Assembly: GCF_001427285.1 (NCBI RefSeq)
Contig: NZ_LMFV01000045.1
Location: 297,128-361,127 of the forward strand
Length of the DNA stretch: 64,000 bases
Direction of reading: 5' to 3'
Source of the DNA: Mesorhizobium sp. Root552
Lineage (GTDB): Bacteria; Pseudomonadota; Alphaproteobacteria; Rhizobiales; Rhizobiaceae
The position numbers and the translations under genes were made by a program. This document shows positions 27,852-34,730 of the stretch, in pieces. The notes beneath the pieces were generated by a model, which did not search any database, had not been told where the DNA came from, and saw only the letters and a program-made list of their open reading frames with translations. Position 1 is the first letter of the stretch, and each line of letters starts with the position of its first letter.

Positions 27852-28400
27852 TCAACTTTCGGGCGGCCATGCCCTTTTTATGAAGCGGTTGAATGTTTGT
27901 TTCGAAATCGGCTTTGCAGGGGTTCCGGCAACCGTGGTGTATGGCTCGACGTTTTTCACCACCACAGATCCCGCCCCGACAATAGCGAAATCACCGATCT
28001 CTACATCTTCGACGATGCAGCAGCCAGGCCCAATGTACACATTGTTCCCAATCTTGGCGGGCGTGTTTTTCCCCGATCCGATTGTCGTAAACTGACTTAG
28101 ATTGCAGTTATCGCCGATAATGGTGAAGGGGTGAACGACGATGCTCATTTGGTGCCCGAGGTAAAGCCCGTATCCAATCTTCGTTCCCGGTGGGATTTGA
28201 ATTCCGGATTTCTTGGAAAGACGCTCACGGGCTATCCTTGCAAGCAACCTGATAAAAGGATTTTTACTCGAACACAGGCGGAACCGCAGGCAATACCTGA
28301 AAGATCTGTTCCTTAGAAAATTCTTAGCGAATGCTTTTACGGACGTATTGCCAGCATAACGATAGAGATCGCTTTTTATATAAGTCCCGATGCTCATCAT
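27852..28400 (-). CDS. Hexapeptide-repeat acyltransferase (serine acetyltransferase-like)
   Basis: About 182 aa. After a basic helical N-terminus (YIKSDLYRYAG) there is a left-handed beta-helix with hexapeptide repeats: GIQIPPGTKIGYGLYLGHQ, IVVHPFTIIGDNCNLSQ, IGNNVYIGPGCCIVEDVEIG. The typical C-terminal end is AGTPAKPI. The C-terminal pattern with His in LGHQ and VVHP matches CysE/EpsC-type O-acetyltransferases used in cysteine or exopolysaccharide synthesis. GC content is visibly lower than in its neighbours. It lies just outside the prophage junction and may come from an earlier transfer. Confidence 0.8.
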   Translation of the reverse strand: MMSIGTYIKSDLYRYAGNTSVKAFAKNFLRNRSFRYCLRFRLCSSKNPFIRLLARIARERLSKKSGIQIPPGTKIGYGLYLGHQMSIVVHPFTIIGDNCNLSQFTTIGSGKNTPAKIGNNVYIGPGCCIVEDVEIGDFAIVGAGSVVVKNVEPYTTVAGTPAKPISKQTFNRFIKRAWPPES

Positions 28401-28586
28401 TTGATCCAAGGTGCCGCTTGACCATCTGTGCGCCCAATTTTGAGAATATCCAATATAATGCTCCGTAAGGCTCCTGTATAATGCCGTTCGGAATCAGCGC
28501 CGACATTCTTCCGGCTACCTATTCGGGCAGATGGAAGTGGTCTGACATATTCCCCCAGACTTCCCTTCCGATGTCAAAGATGGAAA

Positions 28587-28632
28587 TGGTGCCGCTTGCG
28601 TGACTCGAACACGCGACCCCATCATTACGAAT
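28587..28632 (-). tRNA. 3' part of tRNA-Thr(CGT): prophage left attachment site
   Basis: Read on the minus strand this is anticodon loop TTCGTAA, stem TGATG, variable GGGTC, T-arm GCGTG/TTCGAGT/CACGC, acceptor AAGCGGC and ACCA. This is the 3' half of a tRNA-Thr with anticodon CGT. The 5' half is absent: the bases beyond 28632 do not pair with TGATG. It is therefore the chromosomal remnant left after integration. Site-specific recombination within the anticodon loop and restoration of the whole tRNA at the far end (beyond the window) are inferred. Confidence 0.8.
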
Positions 28633-28789
28633 TTTATCATTCGGCGTTTCCAGAACTTTTCTCGTCTTTTCTTGTATCGGATTATCTGCGCTATTTCAAT
28701 GGGTTGTCCCTTTCTCATGTTTACCACCACTTGACGACATAGGCTGCGATTTGCTTTCAGTTGGTTCCGCCGTGGTTCCGCGGAACTTG

Positions 28790-29992
28790 ATGATGGGGTC
28801 GATTGTGCCGAAGATTACCAAGCGCATTGTGGATGCTTTCCAGCCGGACGGGACGGCTGAGCGCTTCTTGTGGGATAGCGAACTGAAGGGCTTCGGCGTT
28901 CGCATGATGCCAAGCGGCGTCGGTTCCTACATCGTCAAATACCGCACCGCCGAAAACCGCCAACGCAAGATGACGATTGGCCGGATCGGCACTATGACGA
29001 CAGAAGAGGCGCGGCAACTCGCGCGAGAGCATCTGACCAGCGCCAGCAAGGGCGGTGATCCTTCCTCGGAGCGCAAGCAGCTTCGAAAGAACGCTACGTT
29101 GTCAGAGGTGTGTGTTGACTACATGGCCGAAGCCAAGACGCGCCTGAAGCCGAACAGCTACCTTTCGAACGAAAGCAACATCAACGTGCATATTCTTCCG
29201 CTGCTCGGCAATCGATCAGTCGCCAGCATCACGCGGGCGGACGTGACGAGAATGCAAACGGACATCATGTCCGGTAAGACGGCGAAAAACCGGAAGGGCC
29301 GGGGCGGTCGAACCACTGGTGGCTCGTCGGCGGCGCACCGCGCGACCGTAATGCTGGGCTCAATCCTTGAACACGCAAGGGTGAATGGAGCCATAACCGA
29401 GAATGTCGCCTTCGGGGTGCGCAAGCCAAAGACGAAAAAGCAAAAGCGCTACCTCAACGACGAGGAAATCAAGAAGCTCAGCAAGGCCATTCGGGATTCG
29501 AATACGGAAAGTCCTGCCGCGAAAGCGGCTATCCGGTTCCTGCTGCTTTCAGGCTGCCGGCGCATGGAAGTCCTGTCCCTGCCGGTCAAATGGATCGACC
29601 GCGACAACGGCTGCATCCGGTTTGATGATACGAAGACGGGTGCGCAAATCCGCCCGATTGGAAAGAGCGCCTTTGTGGTGCTGGATGACGTCAAGCCGAA
29701 ACACGGTTGGGCGTTTCCTTCAGAACATGGCGAGGGTCATTTCGTCGGCCTGCCCAAGGTCCTACAGCGGCTTTGCAAGGCGGCGAAGCTGGAAGGTGTT
29801 ACCATCCATGTCCTGCGCCACACGTTCGCGTCGGTCGCCGCTGGGATGGGTTATTCAGAATTGACGATTGCGGGACTACTCGGGCACTCGGTGCCGGGTG
29901 TCACGGCTCGATATGCGCACGTCGCAGATAGCGCGCTTGTGTCGGCGGCTGATGCAGTGTCAGCCAAGATCGCTGGAATGATGGGGGAATAG
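28790..29992 (+). CDS. int: Prophage tyrosine integrase
   Basis: About 400 aa. It has an N-terminal arm-binding domain (DUF4102-like, VPKITKRIVDAF and FLWDSELKGFGVRMMPSG), a SAM-like core-binding domain (about 95-200), and the catalytic domain. The catalytic domain shows Arg in LSGCRRMEVLSL, HVLRHTFAS (H-x-x-R), LLGHSVPGVTARYAHV (second His and the nucleophile Tyr). The ATG at 28790 or 28793 follows GGAAC. It is next to the tRNA-Thr remnant and transcribed into the element, the standard arrangement for tRNA-targeting phages. Confidence 0.95.
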   Translation: MMGSIVPKITKRIVDAFQPDGTAERFLWDSELKGFGVRMMPSGVGSYIVKYRTAENRQRKMTIGRIGTMTTEEARQLAREHLTSASKGGDPSSERKQLRKNATLSEVCVDYMAEAKTRLKPNSYLSNESNINVHILPLLGNRSVASITRADVTRMQTDIMSGKTAKNRKGRGGRTTGGSSAAHRATVMLGSILEHARVNGAITENVAFGVRKPKTKKQKRYLNDEEIKKLSKAIRDSNTESPAAKAAIRFLLLSGCRRMEVLSLPVKWIDRDNGCIRFDDTKTGAQIRPIGKSAFVVLDDVKPKHGWAFPSEHGEGHFVGLPKVLQRLCKAAKLEGVTIHVLRHTFASVAAGMGYSELTIAGLLGHSVPGVTARYAHVADSALVSAADAVSAKIAGMMGE

Positions 29993-30014
29993 ATCGTCTT
30001 TCACCATCTCAATT

Positions 30015-30941
30015 CTAAAGAGAGTCCCCCCAAGCAGGAAGAGAACGCCAATTTAGAGGAAACCCCATGTTTCCGAGCGGTATCTCAGGGTGTTCGTCTA
30101 GGAGCTTTCCCAGACGTTCCGCCCAAGAATTATCGGGCGCAATCTTTCCCAACATAATTTGAAGAACGACCAACGCAGCATATATCTTGCTGTTTCCATT
30201 GAAGCTTGTCTTGTGCTTGTTGGCTATGACGGGTTTGATTGTGAGCGTCTTGTTCCACACTCGCGAGTGGTGCGCGCACAAATTCCGAATGTACGAAATC
30301 GAATGCAGCCAAGAACTGAGGATTTCGTGCGTAACCCGGTACGGCAAGCAAATCTCAGTAGTTTCGGATTTGTACAACCCCTCGAAGAGTCTAGATATCG
30401 TTCCAAATGAAATTGATTCAAAAATCATCCATGAAGGCGGCATTTCAGGGTCGTAGTAATTATCATAGTAGTGCCGAATAAAGATATCTTGGCGGCTCAT
30501 TCTCTCTGCTGTGGAAGCATCATGCCCGATCTGGCGTCTGATTTCGTGAATGAGGCCGGCGTGGTCGAAGAGCGGCTCAAACAGGCTAGATTCTCGGTAC
30601 CAATGTGGACTGTGTTTCAGTGCGATCGCGTTGGACAGCGATGCTCTGACGGACACTTCAACGCGCTCGATCGCGTCCAGGATAAGTAGCCGAAGCTTGC
30701 GATCAAAAATGTACCGATCGAGAATAGTTTCAAAACGAACACCCTCAATGAAGTGGTGCCTGTCTAAGCCGGTGCCCCCATTTTGGAACGGCAAAGAGTA
30801 CCCGACGAGCCTGTAATATCCTATATTTTCAATGCGATGCTTCGCCGTTGCGATATCTTCAACGATCAGGCCCCTCGCGATCATTTTTTGGAGTTGATCG
30901 TCAATTGAGAGCGCGGGCTTGGCAAACTTCTTCTTTATCAT
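30015..30941 (-). CDS. Abi_2-type (AbiD/F-like) HEPN protein
   Basis: About 308 aa. The opening is typical of Abi family proteins (KPALSIDDQLQKMIARGL, then IENIGYYRLVGYSLPF). A helical HEPN-like core ends in RNLCAHHSRVWN, which fits the R-x4-6-H RNase motif. Such proteins cause abortive infection and, when carried by a prophage, probably exclude other phages. The ATG at 30941 is preferred; the longer frame to 30983 runs through a terminator-like hairpin. GC content is low. It is transcribed against the integrase gene and is a typical lysogen-expressed accessory gene. Confidence 0.85.
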   Translation of the reverse strand: MIKKKFAKPALSIDDQLQKMIARGLIVEDIATAKHRIENIGYYRLVGYSLPFQNGGTGLDRHHFIEGVRFETILDRYIFDRKLRLLILDAIERVEVSVRASLSNAIALKHSPHWYRESSLFEPLFDHAGLIHEIRRQIGHDASTAERMSRQDIFIRHYYDNYYDPEMPPSWMIFESISFGTISRLFEGLYKSETTEICLPYRVTHEILSSWLHSISYIRNLCAHHSRVWNKTLTIKPVIANKHKTSFNGNSKIYAALVVLQIMLGKIAPDNSWAERLGKLLDEHPEIPLGNMGFPLNWRSLPAWGDSL

Positions 30942-30957
30942 CAAAGCCTTAAATACG

Positions 30958-31000
30958 AAAAACCCGCCCAGAGGCGCTTCCAAGGAGAGGCGGGGCGGGT
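30958..31000 (-). terminator. Terminator-like hairpin upstream of the Abi gene
   Basis: On the minus strand, ACCCGCCC (31000-30993) pairs with GGGCGGGT (30969-30962) and is followed by TTTTT. It lies about 17 bp upstream of the Abi start. It would stop transcription arriving from the minus-strand regulator gene or attenuate the Abi leader. Confidence 0.55.
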
Positions 31001-31012
31001 GTTATTAACACC
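30998..31012. promoter_or_regulatory. Perfect palindrome in the Abi upstream region
   Basis: GGTGTTATTAACACC is a perfect 15-nt palindrome (7-1-7) located 57-71 bp before the Abi start. The position fits an operator, but the binding protein is unknown. Confidence 0.4.
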
Positions 31013-31115
31013 GATATAGGGGTCTGTGGAATCATTTGTAAAGGGCTTTATGTGCGGACGGACTCACTTTTTGTTTTATGTCAAGCCTATGGTCAACATC
31101 TGGTATATTTTTGAC

Positions 31116-31177
31116 ATTGGGGCACAATGCATCTTTTCAGATGCCTGCCGACATGCCGCCTCCGGGCGGCTTTTTTT
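31116..31177 (+). ncRNA. Candidate small RNA
   Basis: An extended -10 box, TGGTATATT (31101-31109), precedes a gene-free stretch. It contains a small hairpin, GCATC TTTTCA GATGC (31129-31144), and ends in a strong terminator, GCCGCC TCCG GGCGGC followed by seven T (31155-31177). No reading frame is served by this terminator on the plus strand. A transcript of about 60 nt is therefore likely, near the 3' end of the convergent regulator gene. Confidence 0.45.
31155..31177 (+). terminator. Intrinsic terminator with U7
   Basis: Six G/C base pairs with a TCCG loop, then seven T on the plus strand, 10 bp before the end of the minus-strand regulator gene. It has no upstream plus-strand gene. Confidence 0.85.
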
Positions 31178-31187
31178 GTGCGCGCGA

Positions 31188-31718
31188 TTAGTCGCTGCTG
31201 TCCTCTTCCTTCACGGCAATGCGCCGGCCTGCACTCTCGGCCATAATCCTAAGAAATCTCTCGATTGCATCCATCCATTTTTCTTTGTCGTCCTTGACGT
31301 TATCCAGATGCGTTCGAATTTCTTTCGAAAGCGCAATCATCTCGTCGACATCTTTATTGCTAGATAGAACAGAAGTCTCAATAACCAGTGACGACAGGTA
31401 ACTCGAAACAAACAATTGGAACTGTAGGGAATCTTGATAATGCTTCATGAGAAGAGAGAATAGTTCGTTAAACTTCTCTGGGTCCCTACGTATTTCTCCG
31501 AACTTATTTTGTAGCTGAATCATTTCACGAGTGCGAGATCGTATCTCCACGTTCATTTCGGGAAGCCGGCGATTAAAAATTAAGCCCAATTGGCAAAGCC
31601 TGCGGATCGCCTCCGCTCGAGACCGCATCCGATTCTTGAACATCCAATCGTCAAGTTCCTCCGCCTCGCTTGGCGACATCATCATCTGAAACTTGAGCGT
31701 CTTTTTATCGACTGCCAT
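31188..31718 (-). CDS. Ribbon-helix-helix regulator with helical C-terminal domain
   Basis: 176 aa. Residues about 8-45 form an RHH-like DNA-binding unit: a beta strand (KFQMMMS), then PSEAEELDDWMFKNRMRSR and a second helix, AEAIRRLCQLGL. The rest is long and helical with few glycines, probably an oligomerisation domain. It shares about 17 of 38 residues in the RHH unit with the divergent gene at 31863. ATG at 31718 with AAGGGA upstream. In this position a phage repressor is expected, so this is my candidate for it; the known cI-type fold is absent here. Confidence 0.7.
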   Translation of the reverse strand: MAVDKKTLKFQMMMSPSEAEELDDWMFKNRMRSRAEAIRRLCQLGLIFNRRLPEMNVEIRSRTREMIQLQNKFGEIRRDPEKFNELFSLLMKHYQDSLQFQLFVSSYLSSLVIETSVLSSNKDVDEMIALSKEIRTHLDNVKDDKEKWMDAIERFLRIMAESAGRRIAVKEEDSSD

Positions 31719-31771
31719 GCCGGTCCCTTTCGTTTACCCAAACAGGGCTTATCCCCGTTTGTACGTCAATA

Positions 31772-31851
31772 GACGGAAGTTCCGTCACTTTCTATCTTGA
31801 CCACACCAAAACTCGGAGTATGGTTTCCCCGTTACTAACGGAAGTGACGGA
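31772..31851. promoter_or_regulatory. Symmetric operators between divergent RHH genes
   Basis: TCCGTCACTT (31781-31790) and AAGTGACGGA (31842-31851) are exact 10-bp inverted copies. The left copy is embedded in the palindrome GACGGAAGTTCCGTC (31772-31786) and the right one follows CCGTTACTAACGG (31829-31841). A plus-strand promoter, TTGACC (31797-31802), 16 bp, TATGGT (31819-31824), lies between them. Binding at the right site would cover the start of the early transcript. Confidence 0.65.
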
Positions 31852-31862
31852 GGTTTTTACTC

Positions 31863-32069
31863 GTGAAAGAAGGGCTGACCGAAAAAGTCCAGATCATGGT
31901 CGCGCCAAGACTAATCGAGCAAATCGACGACTGGCGGTTCGCCAACCGCGTGTCGTCTCGCTCCCGCGCAATGCGGAAGTTGCTCACCATGGCACTAGGG
32001 AATGAAGAAGCAAAAGGCCCGGCAGAGGCGGCAACCTCTCCGAGCCATGTCACCCACCAACCCGGCTAA
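31863..32069 (+). CDS. Small ribbon-helix-helix protein (early operon leader)
   Basis: A 68-aa protein from a GTG start, preceded by GGAGG. The RHH unit is KVQIMVAPRLIEQIDDWRF then ANRVSSRSRAMRKLLTMAL; the C-terminal 20 residues are polar. It is paralogous to the divergent longer protein. As the first gene rightwards it occupies the place of a Cro/Arc-like early repressor. A role in controlling the divergent promoters is inferred from position and the symmetric operators. Confidence 0.7.
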   Translation: MKEGLTEKVQIMVAPRLIEQIDDWRFANRVSSRSRAMRKLLTMALGNEEAKGPAEAATSPSHVTHQPG

Positions 32070-32081
32070 GGGAAAGGAAAG

Positions 32082-32570
32082 ATGATGACTAAACATAGCA
32101 CTCTTGCGCCTGAAATCAACCGCCGGCGCTTCTTACTCAACACCACAATGGCTGGTGCCGCTGTTGCGGTCGCCGCTCCGGTGGTGGCAGCCGAGCCGGA
32201 AATCCACCCGCTTGCCCGCCTGCATGCCCTGCATGACGAGGCGTCGAAGCTGATGGTCGTTCACAACGAGCATCTGGGCGGCGAATGGGAATTGCGCATT
32301 CGAGCGCCAAGCGCCAGTCACCCTGTCGTCTACAAGAACCTCGATGCCGAGATGACGTCGCGCGATCAGGCCATTTGGTACATGCGTGAACTGGAGCGGC
32401 TTGCCAAAGAAGACGGAGCGAGGTCGGCAATGGTGACTGTTGTTGGCCGCTTTTGGGACCCTGATTTCGAATGCAGGACCCTGATGATCGATCCAAGGGG
32501 CGTCTTTATCGACTTCGAACGCGATGAGGGCCGCGTCAGTTTGTTCGCCCCGAAAGGCGGCGCAATATGA
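32082..32570 (+). CDS. Putative Tat-exported protein of unknown function
   Basis: 162 aa. The N-terminus has a twin-arginine signal: EINRRRFLLNTTMAGAAVAV, then VVAAEPE with an Ala-x-Ala-like cleavage region near residue 37. The mature part (about 125 aa) is a mixed alpha/beta domain ending DPRGVFIDFERDEGRVSLF. I do not recognise the family. An exported protein in the early operon of a prophage is unusual; it may act at the envelope in lysogens or at infection. Confidence 0.7.
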   Translation: MMTKHSTLAPEINRRRFLLNTTMAGAAVAVAAPVVAAEPEIHPLARLHALHDEASKLMVVHNEHLGGEWELRIRAPSASHPVVYKNLDAEMTSRDQAIWYMRELERLAKEDGARSAMVTVVGRFWDPDFECRTLMIDPRGVFIDFERDEGRVSLFAPKGGAI

Positions 32571-32812
32571 GCCCCTTTGCCAGCAAGGACTATCTTGGCG
32601 AGCCAATCATCATCAACAAGGGGCATCAACTCTGCGCACTGCTCAAGGTGTGTGAAAGAACGCTCCGGGCGCTCGATAACGTCGGGGCCGGACCCTACCG
32701 GGATAGCGTAGAAAGCGCGCTTTGCAACACAATGGAGTTGGCTGAAGACCTAGCGGCCGATCTGCTTTCGGCGCTTGAGACGGTACAGCCAAGGGAAGGG
32801 GCAAAATCATGA
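32567..32812 (+). CDS. Early-operon hypothetical protein, 81 aa
   Basis: Helical and acidic, starting MSPFASKDYLGEPIIINKG. The later part, VESALCNTMELAEDLAADLL, looks like a helix pair. It overlaps both neighbours by 4 bp (ATGA), so it is coupled to them. It resembles the following two proteins in size and composition. No family recognised. Confidence 0.65.
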   Translation: MSPFASKDYLGEPIIINKGHQLCALLKVCERTLRALDNVGAGPYRDSVESALCNTMELAEDLAADLLSALETVQPREGAKS

Positions 32813-33060
32813 GCCTCCTTGCCTCCTACGCTGAAATGGATGCCGATGATATTCGGACGTGCAGCCGTCAAGCTCAAGCGCTTCTTCGTCTGTTCCAAGC
32901 TGCCGTTGGCGGCGTCCGGTCAAATCGCGTTCCCTATGAAGACGCAATCGAGCCAATCGAGGAAGCCGCCGAACTCTGTCTTGAACTGATGGAGCGTGTC
33001 CACGAAGCGGTTGCGTCCTTGACTAAAGAGACCATCGAACAGGAAGGGGCAGCACAATGA
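32809..33060 (+). CDS. Early-operon hypothetical protein, 83 aa
   Basis: A small, helical, acidic protein (MSLLASYAEMDADDIRTCSR, later AIEPIEEAAELCLELMERVH). It overlaps both neighbours by 4 bp. A Leu/Glu-rich C-terminal half like that of the preceding protein suggests the two may be distant duplicates. No function assigned. Confidence 0.65.
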   Translation: MSLLASYAEMDADDIRTCSRQAQALLRLFQAAVGGVRSNRVPYEDAIEPIEEAAELCLELMERVHEAVASLTKETIEQEGAAQ

Positions 33061-33344
33061 GCGCTTCCCTTCACGAACTAATCGACGCCTTCGCTGCTGC
33101 TCGGGCTGCATTTCTTGCCACTCCCGATGACGACGACAACCCCGCCGAGTGGGACGCCTACTGCAAGGTAGAAGACGCCATCATCAACTATCCCTGCCAG
33201 ACGATAGAGGGTGCGCGCCTAAAGGCCCGGTTCTTCCTCGACAACCCGCAGCCACACGAAACGCTGCGAAACTGCGTCAATGATGATGATGGTTGGGCTC
33301 TCGACCGGTTTCTTCGCTCTCTGCTTGGCGAGGTGCGGTCATGA
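33057..33344 (+). CDS. Early-operon hypothetical protein, 95 aa
   Basis: Starts MSASLHELIDAFAAARAAFL; a DDDDNPAEWDAYCKVEDAII segment is common in small rhizobial phage proteins with an Asp-rich turn. It overlaps both neighbours by 4 bp. Function unknown. Confidence 0.65.
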   Translation: MSASLHELIDAFAAARAAFLATPDDDDNPAEWDAYCKVEDAIINYPCQTIEGARLKARFFLDNPQPHETLRNCVNDDDGWALDRFLRSLLGEVRS

Positions 33345-33583
33345 ACTGGATCGAACAAGCGGAAATTTCATCGGCTGAACTCGTCGCGGTCTGCATTCAG
33401 GCGCGGGCAATCGTCAGCCTGTGCGAACGGGCAGCATGGAACGACCTTCAGAACGAAGCGAGCGGAACCATCCCGCAGGTGGCCGAAGATATCCAGTTCG
33501 CCTTGAAGCTGGCGGCGGGCTTGCTGGTTCCTATCCAAGATGCGCTTGAAGGCCAGAGGGATCAGGAAGGCGGTGGCGAATGA
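33341..33583 (+). CDS. Early-operon hypothetical protein, 80 aa
   Basis: The ATG at 33341 overlaps the preceding stop by 4 bp; the frame also runs upstream inside the previous gene, which I disregard. Sequence begins MNWIEQAEISSAELVAVCIQ; mostly helical, acidic end. No family recognised. Confidence 0.6.
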   Translation: MNWIEQAEISSAELVAVCIQARAIVSLCERAAWNDLQNEASGTIPQVAEDIQFALKLAAGLLVPIQDALEGQRDQEGGGE

Positions 33584-33780
33584 AGCCGCTCCGCTATTCC
33601 ATCGCCATCCTTATCATGCGCGGTGCCGGCCTCGTTGCCGATCTGGTCGCGCCTGAAATCAAGAAAGATGCACCGGCCCGTCTCCCGATGCGTCCCATCG
33701 AGCAAATGCTTCTCGGCTCCATCGTGAGCCTGTCGATCTGCGCTTTGTGGGTCTGGTTCAGCATGAGGTCAGGACTATGA
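33580..33780 (+). CDS. Small single-pass membrane protein, 66 aa
   Basis: A basic N-terminus, a Pro-rich middle (DAPARLPMRPIEQ) and one hydrophobic segment, MLLGSIVSLSICALWVWF, near the C-terminus. Both ends overlap neighbours by 4 bp. Phages place such small membrane proteins among early genes, where they can modify the host envelope; the specific role is unknown. Confidence 0.6.
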   Translation: MKPLRYSIAILIMRGAGLVADLVAPEIKKDAPARLPMRPIEQMLLGSIVSLSICALWVWFSMRSGL

Positions 33781-34031
33781 ACGAAAGCAATTTTATTCCC
33801 GCTCACCGTCCTCGCCTTCGTCGCAAGGACGTTCCGGCCTATCTGGCCGACCGGCACGGCATCGACATTGCCGTTGCCACGCTCTGCAAGCTCGCCACGG
33901 TCGGCGGCGGGCCGGTCATGCAGTACAGCGGTCGCATTCCGCTCTACCACGTCGATGACCTCGATGCCTGGGCGGAAGCGCGCCTTTCCAAACCTGTGAA
34001 GTCCACGGCGGAAAGGAGTGCAGCGGCATGA
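33777..34031 (+). CDS. Helix-turn-helix DNA-binding protein (MerR/excisionase-like)
   Basis: 84 aa. The pattern RRKDVPAYLADRHGIDIAVA, TLCKLATVGGGPVMQYSG and IPLYHVDDLDAWAEARL matches small winged HTH proteins of the AlpA/excisionase group: helix, turn, recognition helix, then the wing with its Tyr-x-x-x-Asp-Leu-Asp-Ala-Trp end. It could be the excisionase or an early activator. ATG at 33777 overlaps the preceding stop by 4 bp. Confidence 0.7.
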   Translation: MNESNFIPAHRPRLRRKDVPAYLADRHGIDIAVATLCKLATVGGGPVMQYSGRIPLYHVDDLDAWAEARLSKPVKSTAERSAAA

Positions 34032-34273
34032 GTGTGTCTCAATCCATCCCGGTCACTACCATCCCGAAGAACAAGAACGAGGAACTGCGCGTCTCGCTCG
34101 ACCTCTTCAACGGATATTGGCTGTTCAATACGCGCATCTTCTTCGAGGCCAGTGACGGCACCATGCGACCCGGCAAGGGTGGCTTTGCCATCAAGGTCGA
34201 CAAGCTGGAAGCGTATGCGGAAGCCGTGACAGATGCGCTGATGCAGGTCCAGACCAAGGGGCTGTCGAAATGA
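34028..34273 (+). CDS. PC4/p15-like single-strand DNA-binding protein
   Basis: 81 aa. The core ELRVSLDLFNGYWLFNTRIF, then a DG turn with MRPGKGGFAIKVDKLEAYAE, resembles the transcriptional coactivator p15 (PC4) domain: a curved beta sheet with basic residues followed by a helix. Phage members bind single-stranded DNA and may act in replication or transcription. It lies just ahead of the replication gene, in an ATGA-coupled chain. Confidence 0.65.
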   Translation: MSVSQSIPVTTIPKNKNEELRVSLDLFNGYWLFNTRIFFEASDGTMRPGKGGFAIKVDKLEAYAEAVTDALMQVQTKGLSK

Positions 34274-34446
34274 GCGCCCCTCTCGATCCGTCGACCATCA
34301 AGCAGGCGGCAACGTGGCTTGCCACCGGCGGCGCTCAGCAGGGCAAAGCCGTCGTTCCCCAGCTTCGCGACAAGTTCAACCTCAGTGCCTCGGACGCCTG
34401 CGCGGCGATCCGTGAAGCGAACCTCATCAAAGCGAGGGCGCATTGA
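34270..34446 (+). CDS. Small 58-aa hypothetical protein
   Basis: Starts MSAPLDPSTIKQAATWLATG and continues with PQLRDKFNLSASDACAAIRE. It looks like a compact helical bundle, similar to the tail of a UBA/HTH-like domain. It overlaps the previous stop by 4 bp and the next start by one base (TGATG). Its short length and full coupling support it as real. Function unknown. Confidence 0.6.
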   Translation: MSAPLDPSTIKQAATWLATGGAQQGKAVVPQLRDKFNLSASDACAAIREANLIKARAH

Positions 34447-34730
34447 TGGCTGAGAACGGCGAGCTTTTTCCCGACGCCGGGAAAATAGTCATCCCTATCG
34501 AAGATTCCGCCGATCCTGAGCCCGAGTGGGAAATGGATTGGATACGCGGACAGGAGGTCATCATTCAAGAACAGCGGGCGGTGGCCGTCTACCGCAACGG
34601 AAAGAACGGCATTGTCATCCGTGAGGAGCGCGCCTGGGACGAGGAAGAGGACAAGGTGATTGTCCTGTCGACGCCTGAAGCTGCCAACGCCCTGATCGAC
34701 GCCATCAAGCGTGAACTTGGGGGGCGCTGA
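34446..34730 (+). CDS. Hypothetical acidic protein, 94 aa
   Basis: ATG at 34446 (TGATG with the preceding stop). Acidic with DPEPEWEMDWIRGQEV and a beta-strand-rich centre (RAVAVYRNGKNGIVIREERA), then a C-terminal helix ANALIDAIKREL. No family recognised. It is coupled to the replication gene by a 1-bp overlap. Confidence 0.6.
   Translation: MAENGELFPDAGKIVIPIEDSADPEPEWEMDWIRGQEVIIQEQRAVAVYRNGKNGIVIREERAWDEEEDKVIVLSTPEAANALIDAIKRELGGR

Noticed and set aside
28324..28506. 60-codon minus-strand frame overlapping the acyltransferase start
   Set aside because: Out of frame with the acyltransferase and without family pattern; most likely chance in AT-rich DNA.
28515..28730. 71-codon minus-strand frame over the tRNA remnant
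   Set aside because: It translates the tRNA segment and flanking att DNA; no protein pattern.
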